Below, piece after piece: positions 57,721 through 64,000 of a stretch of 64,000 nucleotides of DNA. The position numbers and the translations under genes are program-made. The stretch's first letter is position 1, and each line of letters starts with the position of its first letter. The DNA lies in contig NC_134570.1 in NCBI RefSeq assembly GCF_050947875.1, positions 205,364,250 through 205,428,249 on the forward strand. The letters run 5' to 3'. The notes under the pieces are model-generated. The model was not told the DNA's origin. It worked only from the letters and a program-made list of their open reading frames with translations, and did no database searches. The stretch is from Dermacentor variabilis (Eukaryota; Arthropoda; Arachnida; Ixodida; Ixodidae).

Positions 57721-58779
57721 CACAATTTTCTGTTTATCTGCCTTCCCACTCCTCGTTTTCATCGCAGACCCTGGCAGAACGGACGCAGAAACGAAAAGAA
57801 AGTAAAGATTGCTTGAGCCGCCAGCTGACACATGACCTTAACTTTGGCAGGTTGCTCTCATTGGAGCTCATGTGCTTGCGGCTAAGTGCAGATCGTGGGT
57901 CGCCTTAGCTTTATTGTAAATTTGCTTTCACCGACTCTTTTCGGATAAAACTGAAACGCCGGACAAAAATGAGACCTACCGTTGTATTCTTTTTCTTGTT
58001 TTCTAAGTTTAAACCAAATACACTCATTCGCACAAACAATAATTATTTAAAGAAATGGCATAAGGATGCTATATTTCGAGGCCATGTCGCCGCCAATACG
58101 GGCCAACACCACGTATAGACTTAAGGACATCACACTGCCGATGCATGCGGCAGGTTACTGAAAGATGAAAACAAGACACACGACTGTTTTTCAGTTCACG
58201 CAACTTCTTAGACACAGAACACCAGGCGCCCACTACCATGACAATTTTTTTGACAACAGCGACACACAACGGCGGAGTAATATACTTTTTCAAGGAGTTT
58301 AATCTTATTTTTCCTCGCAGAACCGCCAGCACAGGGACCGCCGCGCCGTATACCGCGGCCACGTACTCTAGCCGCCCTTCTTTTCATCTAACAATATGGC
58401 CACCGCCGGCTTCAAGCGCTCCCGTAGGCGGCGAATCGGACTGTCATTCCAGTAGTTTAAATATGTAACCTCATAGAGTTTCTCACTACATTACCTAGAG
58501 GGAAATCTGGCGCTGCTGCGCTGTGGTATGCATGGGAATGCCGGTATGTTGTGGATTGGGATTGGCATCGTTCTCGTAGAGACAGGACACCTTGAAGACG
58601 CGCTTGGCAAATACCGTTCAGCCTGTCACAACGATTCATTTTCTACTAGAACAGCATGTGAAAAGCTGTTTTAGCTTTATTATTACGCGAAAACATGTTT
58701 TGTTTAACTATGAGAACTTGTTATTGTGTGTACGACTACAGGTTACGCAAAAAGTATCAGCGGGCCGCTAAAGTTGGAG
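57721..58779. other. Unassigned intergenic DNA
   Basis: No domain or RNA found. The last bases adjoin the GACA array. Confidence 0.4.

Positions 58780-58855
<76 letters not shown>
58780..58855 (-). repeat. (GACA)19 array, tail of an I-type LINE
   Basis: Nineteen perfect GACA units (76 bp). On the LINE strand this is (TGTC)n directly after AATTAAAGTT, the 3' end of the element. A short array in the same position is at 11067-11080. Confidence 0.95.
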
Positions 58856-58858
<3 letters not shown>

Positions 58859-60195
58859 AACTTTAATTGGTCCTAAGGGACTACGTTGTCGTAGTCGCGG
58901 GCCGCATCTGCGCCGGGGGCGGAAGACCGTGATCTTCAGCCCTGTCGCAGGCCCTTTGGACAGCCCGAAGCTGGACTTGAAGGTCGTTGCTCTTGACGGC
59001 TTCATCCCAGTCTTCTTGCCGATTTAAAGGCGAGTGGCGCAACGCAGAACATTGCCACAGCATGTGGTTCAAGGTCGACCGTTCCTCGCCGCAGTTTGGG
59101 CAGCGGGGATCCACACCCGGAGTGTAGTGGCTCAACCTCGAGCGAGACGGAAAGGAGCCCGTCTGCATCATTCTCAGCACCGAGGCCTGGGGTCTGCCCA
59201 GCTTCGGGCGAGGAGCCGGATACTGTCTGCGTCCCAGCTGGTAATGAGCAGTGATCTCGTGGAAAGTAAGCAACGGGTCCGTGGTTCGGTCGAACCCCTG
59301 CGAAGCCGGGCCCCTCGGACTGGCGCGGTTGATGAGACCTCGCGCCTGGTCGTGGGCCAGCTCATTAGGGTTGATCGAGCCGGGGGAGACGTTCCGGCCC
59401 ATGTGAGCCGGGAACCAAGTGATGACATGACGGGCCGTGCCAGTCTTGCGGGTCCTCAGCACCGCCACAGCCTCGACCGAGACCGAGCCGGCGAGAAAGG
59501 CCATCGCCGCCGACCTGGAGTCCGTGAAGATCTGCGTGCGCCCAGGTTCGCACAGAGCCAGCGCCACTGCGACTTGCTCTGCGACGGACGCCGTCGAGCG
59601 TTGGATAGACGCCGCATTCAGGATCTTGCCCTGGGGGTCAACTACCGTGGCCACGTACGAGTTTGATCCGGGATACCGCGCTGCGTCAACAAAGGACGCG
59701 CTCTGGGGTTTGCAGGGCAGTCTTGATGAGTGCTCGGGCTCTGCCTGCGCCGGGCCTCGTTGTGTTGTGGATGAACATTCCTCGGGAAGGGGGAGACTCG
59801 AAAGGTTTCCATTTCACTCTGGCAAAGCGGGACGGTGCACGACTCCTCGGCCGTGGCTGTCAGACCCGCTATTTCGAGTATTCGGCGGCCGGCCTTGGTG
59901 GCAGAGAGGCGAACGATGTGTGCCGTTTTCTGCGCTTCCACGACTTCGCTCAGGGTGTTGTGGACCCCGAGTTGCATCAACTTCTCCGTGCTGGTCGTCA
60001 TGGGGATGCCGAGGACTCGTTTAATACTCTTCCTCATGAGTGCGTCGACGATCTTGGAGGACAGACGACAAGGTTCGCACTCGCTTTGAAACAGTTGGTC
60101 GTCTGTTCTTGATTTTCTTCGCTTGGTCATGCATCGTGGGTGAGTAAAGATGTAATATGCGTGAATGGAAACATTTTATGAAGATTTTACTTTGA
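58856..60195 (-). pseudogene. I-type LINE ORF2 3' half (RT thumb, RNase H, zinc finger)
   Basis: 5'-truncated insertion. The thumb part LGIPMTTSTEKLMQLGVHNTLSEVVEAQ-type text lies near 60010-59900 and SPFPRNVHP near 59790. A frameshift near 59650 leads to RNase H: VAEQVAVALALCEPG, IFTDSRSAA, TWFPAHMG. The C-terminal finger CPNCGEERSTLNHMLWQC is at about 59040-59095. The frame then stays open to 58881, so the last residues (PPAQMRPATTTT) are likely true. The element ends in the GACA array. It joins gypsy integrase sequence on its 5' side near 60195. Confidence 0.82.
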
Positions 60196-61235
60196 GAACG
60201 CGTTATTTGCGTAGGCATGCGTGCGTTGTACTGACGCTGCGGAGCGGTTTGCGAGTCCGTCAGCCGAGCACGGGCAAGCTGGCGTGCGTGGTCGGCGAGG
60301 TCGTCGCGCGCATACTCGCTTGTTGAGATCGCAGCAGGAGAAAGTGCCGTGTCAAGGGGCAGGGTTGGTTCGCGACCGTAGAGTAGATACAATGGAGAAA
60401 ATCCGGCGGTGTCGCGCCGGGAAGAATTATAGGCAAATGTGACGTAAGGAAGGTCAATGTCCCAGTGGTGGTGCTGCTTGGAAGCGTACTTGGACAGCAT
60501 ATCGGTAAGAGTACGGTTTAAGCGCTCTGTCAGGCGATTGGTTTGAGGATGGTATCAGGTAATCAGCTTGTGTTGAGTGGAGCTGGAACGCACAATGTCG
60601 GCGATAACTATCGAAAGGAAGTTACGACCACGGTCAGTAAGCAGCTGTCGCGGGGCGCCATGAAGTAAGGTAATGTCACGCAAGAGAAACTCCGCGAGGT
60701 CAGTGGCGCAACTGGTAGGGAGAGCCCGCGTGATAGCGTACCGGGTGGCGTAATGAGTTGCGACGGCTACCCATTTGTTTCCAGATGATGACGTTGGAAA
60801 GGGACCGAGGGGGTCTAATCCAACACGAAAGAACGTTTCCACAGGGACAGTGATCGGCTGGAGATGACCGGCAGGCAGCACCTGAGGTGTTTTCCGACGC
60901 TGGCAGGTATCGCAGGCAGCAACATAGCGTCGGACGCAGCAGGCGAGACCAGGCCAATAGAAGCGGCCGCGGACGCGGTCGTACGTGCGGGTTACCGCAA
61001 GATGTCCTGCTGTGGGTGCGTCATGCATCTCAAAGACCACAGTGTGTCGTAGATGTTTTGGCATGACAAGAAGATCAGATCCGTCAGGGAGAAAGTTCCT
61101 TGGGTACAGAAAGCCGCCCTGGAGGACATATCGGCGAACGGATGCGTCGGTAGGTATAGAGCGCAGACGCTCGATAAGTGCTCGTAGCGATAGGTCTCGG
61201 TACTGCTCATGGGCGATGTTAGCGAAGGCAGACAC
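60180..61235 (-). pseudogene. Gypsy integrase
   Basis: 61235-60555 reads HTVVFEMHDAPTAGHLAVTRTY (HH of the zinc finger), VAACDTCQRRK (CC), then the core VGLDPLGPFPTSS (Asp), ALPTSCATDLAEFLL and LLTDRGRNF (Asp). A stop after HKLIT precedes LTERLNRTLTDML-type text. 60500-60195 has ASKQHHHWDIDLPYVTFAYN and TAGFSPLYLLYGREPTLPLD. Two frames. The C-terminal end is cut by the adjoining LINE. Confidence 0.88.
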
Positions 61236-61239
61236 AGAA

Positions 61240-62076
61240 AATGCCGTTGGCGGTACTACTGTCGGCGTCGTCAGGCTCGTCTACCGGGTAACGAGACAGG
61301 CAGTCAGCGTCCTTGTGTAGTCAGCCAGATTTGTAGGTGACAGTATATGAATATTCTTGGAGGCGTAAGGCCCAGCGACCAAGTCTTCCTGTAGGATTTT
61401 TTAGTGAGCATAGCCAGCAAAGCGCGTGATGATCTATGACAACGGAAAAGGGTCAGCCATATAAGTATGGGCGGAACTTCGCAACCGCCCAAACTAGGGC
61501 CAGACACTCACGCTCAGTGATGGAATAGTTGCGCTCGGAGGGTAAGAGGAGCCTGCTGGCGTAAGCGATAACACGGTCGTTGCCGCGCTGGCGTTGTGCC
61601 AGTACTGCGCCAATTCCGTGACCGCTGGCATCAGTACGGACTTCGGTAGGCGCAGATGGATGGAAATGGACCAGAACGGGAGCCGTTGTGAGAAGGTTGA
61701 TTAGACGCGAGAATGCAGAGGCCTCGTTATCGCCCCACTGGAAAGGGGCGTCTTTTTTCAAAAGCTCAGTGAGTGGTCGTGCTATGGCCGCGAAATTGTT
61801 CACGAAACGGCGAAAGTACGAACAAAGGCCGATGAAGCTGCGCACATCCTTGACACACTTCGGAACAGGGAAGTGCGTAACAGCATGGACCTTGCCTGGG
61901 TCCGGTTGCACTCCGCTCGCGTCAACGAGATGCCCAAGAACGGTAATCTGGCGACGGCCGAATTGGCACTTCGATGCGTTCAGCTGCATACCGGCTCGAC
62001 GAAAAACGTCCAGGACTGCCGAGAGGCGCTCGAGGTGCCTAGCGAGCTTTGGGGAGAATACTATAACGTCGGCCAA
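61240..62076 (-). pseudogene. Gypsy RT C-terminal part and RNase H
   Basis: Opens with the palm motif YLADVIVFSP, in which the first Asp of the usual YLDD is Ala. Continues HLERLSAVLDVFRRAGMQL, VLGHLVDASG, FIGLCSYFRRFV, RPLTELLKKDAPF, then RNase H: TEVRTDASGHGIGAVLAQ, YSITERECLALVWAV (Glu). After stops near 61455 the text [26 protein letters not shown] (about 61440-61340) and DADCLSRYPVDE can be followed in another frame. Confidence 0.88.
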
Positions 62077-62130
62077 GTAGCACAGGCAGGTGGACCATTT
62101 GAAACCCTGAAGAAGGGTTTCATCATACGT

Positions 62131-62619
62131 TTACGTCATACGTGAAGAAGGGTCCATCATACGTTCAAAAGTGGCAGGGGCGTCACATAGACCGAACGGC
62201 ATCACTTTGAATTGATAAACACCGTCAGGTGTTACAAAAGCAGTCTTCTCGCGGTCGAGATCGTCCACGGCAATCTGCCAGTAGCCGGAGCGAAGGTCAA
62301 TAGAGGAGAAGTAGTGAACACCGTGGAGGCAGTCAAGGGTGTCATCAATCCGAGGTAGGGGATACACGTCCTTTTTGGTAAACCTATTAAGGTGCCGATA
62401 ATCCACGCAAAAGCGCCATGAGCTGTCCTTCTTTTTTACCAGTACAACAGGTGACGCCCATGGACTACATGATGGTTCTATGATGTTCTTGGCAAGCATT
62501 TTGCGAACTTCTGCGTGAATAACTTGACGCTCAGCCGGTGACACTCGATACGGGCGGCGATGAATAGGAGGGGCATCGCCGGTATTAATGCGATGTTTCA
62601 CAGCTGTAGTTTGGGCCAA
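62131..62619 (-). pseudogene. Gypsy RT N-terminal part
   Basis: KHRINTGDAPPIHRRPYRVS, ECCSPWASPVVLVKKKD-type text (SCSPWASPVVLV), FCVDYRHLNRFT, FSSIDLRSGYWQIAVD (first catalytic Asp) and VMPFGLCDAPATFERMM. A small local insertion/duplication at 62110-62165 (repeated GAAGAAGGGT and CATCATACGT) breaks the frame just before TLLQGFKW and the YLAD segment. Confidence 0.88.
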
Positions 62620-62674
62620 AGGACGATCGTTAAAGTAAAAACTATCGTGGTAGGAAAACAGAACGCGTTAGAGC

Positions 62675-63420
62675 TCACGAGCGTGCTCGGACAGCATGTC
62701 GGGCGCAATCATTTTCTGTAAGTCGGCGATGGTACAAGTTGCCGACTGCAATGGTAGAGAAGGATCGGCTGAATTGTCGTCTACAGCAATAGATGCTATC
62801 GAGTGATCCGCGAGTGAGCAAAGCTGGGCCAGAGACATCCCGCGTGGCAACACTTGTGTCGTCAAGCCGAAATGGACCACTGGCAGAGAGACGCAATTCG
62901 CCGTAATAGATAAAACGGTATGAGGTACTGTGATCCCGTGTGTAAGTAAGATGTCTTGCATAGGACCCGCGATGTAGTGACCGTCGGGCAGTGGTGGGGA
63001 TGAAACTAAGTCGACGTAAGTCAGTGCCATGGTGGCAACTGAGGCGACTGGGCTCTAGTTCAGCGGGATCCAGAACAGGAAGGTCAAGGCGGAGAGTACT
63101 GGCGGAACAATTGATGAGAGCAGAATGTGCGGAGAGGAAGTCTAAGCCGAGGATGATGTCGTGGGGACAGTGGGCGATGACTGTGAATAGCACGATTGTG
63201 GAGCGATCATCGAAGGAGACACGGGCGGCACACATACCAATTATGGGGCTGTGCCGCCATCGGCGACACGGACAACAGGCGTCGTGGCGGGAGTGATTAT
63301 TTCATTCAGCCGGTTAGGAAGCTTTTGCTCATTACCGACAAATACGCGCCAACGTCTATAAGAGCAGATACAGAAACACCGTCGACTTGCACGTCAAGAA
63401 GGTTCAGATGAGTGGTTAAC
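62675..63420 (-). pseudogene. Gypsy aspartic protease
   Basis: QVDGVSVSALIDVGAYLSVM at about 63390-63330 carries DVG (63348-63356) in place of the catalytic DTG. After a stop the domain continues SFDDRSTIVLFTVI and HDIILGLDFLSAHSALI (63235-63110), the flap/ILG part typical of gypsy proteases. The C-terminal spacer to RT is open in two frames. Confidence 0.8.
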
Positions 63421-63481
63421 GTCAGTAGAGGATTTGGAGGTGTAGGGAGCAATGCAGCGTCACCTCGAGGCGCTGCATCGC

Positions 63482-64000
63482 CTAGTTTTCCGGCTGGGAG
63501 CGGCGTCCGAAGGGAGTCGGCGAAAAGGAGCGACGGGGCTGGGGCGAACGAGATTGTCGTCGTTCGGGCGAAGGTGAACGAGAATAGGGGCGGTTGGGCG
63601 CAGGAGAATCAGTGGCGGCATTATCGGAGCGTGCGGCATTGGGACGAGAAGGGCCACCTGAGAGGCGAGAGTAGGCAGTATAAGTAGACCAGGTCGGGGA
63701 AGTCCAGCGACTGTGACAGTGCCGAGAAATGTGCCCAATTCGACGGCAGTGAAAACAAATGGGCTTGTCGTCAGCAGTGCGCCATTCAGATGGGTTGCGG
63801 AAATGTGCTGGATAAGAAGATGTGGGACGGGGCGGAATCGAAGAAGCCGGGTGGGTATCAGCGCGATGGACCGAGCAGATGGTGTGAAGGCCCATGTTTT
63901 CGAACTCGTGGCGGACAACTGCCTGGATCAGGGAAAGCATGACTGCAGGTGCGTTGGTGGGGCTAGAGTCGAAGGCAGCCGGATAGGCGGCCTCAATCTC
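63482..64000 (-). pseudogene. Gypsy gag C-terminal part with zinc knuckle (partial)
   Basis: Open frame from the window edge side (63940) to 63482. Contains the nucleocapsid CCHC knuckle CFHCRRIGHISRHC (63716-63757) followed by a Ser/Arg/Pro-rich tail (SRSPSPERRQSRSPQPRR). The start lies beyond 64000. The gag frame itself shows no defect in this window. Confidence 0.85.

Larger units (their letters stand above)
60180..64000 (-). mobile_element. Ty3/gypsy retrotransposon, 3' end cut, 5' end beyond window
   Basis: Order on the minus strand from 64000 down: gag end, protease, RT, RNase H, integrase. The left end stops in the integrase C-terminus at the LINE above, and no LTR is in the window. 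Catalytic changes in protease and RT plus stops show it is dead. Confidence 0.88.

Noticed and set aside
58757..59005. Frames encoding TDRQ or VCLS repeats, and a possible CRISPR-like array
   Set aside because: The units are a 4-bp microsatellite without spacers; it is a LINE tail.
60221..61320. Plus-strand frames over the gypsy integrase
   Set aside because: Shadows of minus-strand integrase with clear motifs.
1..64000. Bacterial-type features (operons, Shine-Dalgarno sites, riboswitches, defence islands)
   Set aside because: All recognised genes are eukaryotic retroelements; no prokaryotic gene organisation is seen.

Overview
This is a eukaryotic, AT/GC-balanced, repeat-saturated window with no intact cellular gene that I can support. 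The mix of elements (I/R1-like LINEs with RNase H and long ORF1 zinc-knuckle proteins, RTE elements ending in (TGA)n, a CR1-type LINE ending in (TGAAA)n, Pao/BEL and Ty3/gypsy retrotransposons, and tRNA-derived SINEs) looks like an ixodid (hard) tick genome. That assignment is inference from family resemblance; I could not run a search. Nearly every coding stretch is a dead transposable element carrying stops, frameshifts or deletions.

Layout. 0.4-1.1 kb: gypsy integrase relic (+). 4.1-6.7 kb: gypsy reverse transcriptase/RNase H on the minus strand meeting gypsy integrase plus LTR on the plus strand at an imperfect palindrome. 7.69-9.25 kb: a TTAA-flanked DNA-transposon-like unit with 14-bp inverted termini and a broken THAP domain. 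11.06-11.22 kb: 3' end of an I-type LINE. 12.9-22.1 kb: a near full-length I-type LINE split by an RTE insertion (17335-21159) that brought about 0.97 kb of extra 3' DNA, with an ACACGCC target duplication on both sides. 23.2 kb: RTE relic. 24.3-28.8 kb: degenerate I/R1-type LINE, cut at its 3' end by a 0.98-kb inverted-terminal-repeat element (28776-29757) that has a second copy at 43608-44585.

29.9-39.8 kb: a complete but dead Pao/BEL element on the minus strand (LTRs, primer-binding site, ACTTC target duplication), interrupted by a CR1-type LINE (33006-37152, ATGAG target duplication). The LINE's 5' end repeats a 59-nt leader and contains a short secretory-signal-like reading frame. 45.7-49.1 kb: an L1/Tx1-like LINE ORF2 that is one continuous frame broken only by three nonsense codons, followed directly by a tRNA-derived SINE. 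51.6-54.4 kb: CR1 C-terminal and gypsy gag relics. 55.5 and 57.6 kb: tRNA-derived SINEs on the minus strand. 58.8-60.2 kb: 5'-truncated I-type LINE whose tail is a 76-bp GACA array. 60.2-64.0 kb: gypsy element (minus) running off the right edge, with mutated protease and reverse-transcriptase active sites.

The parts do not form a cellular pathway. The window is a record of successive insertions: Pao before CR1, I-LINE before RTE, R1-type LINE before the 0.98-kb element. I found no CRISPR array, operon, rRNA or genuine tRNA gene, and no clearly new molecular system. The best leads are the RTE 3' transduction and the chimeric 5' end of the CR1-type LINE.
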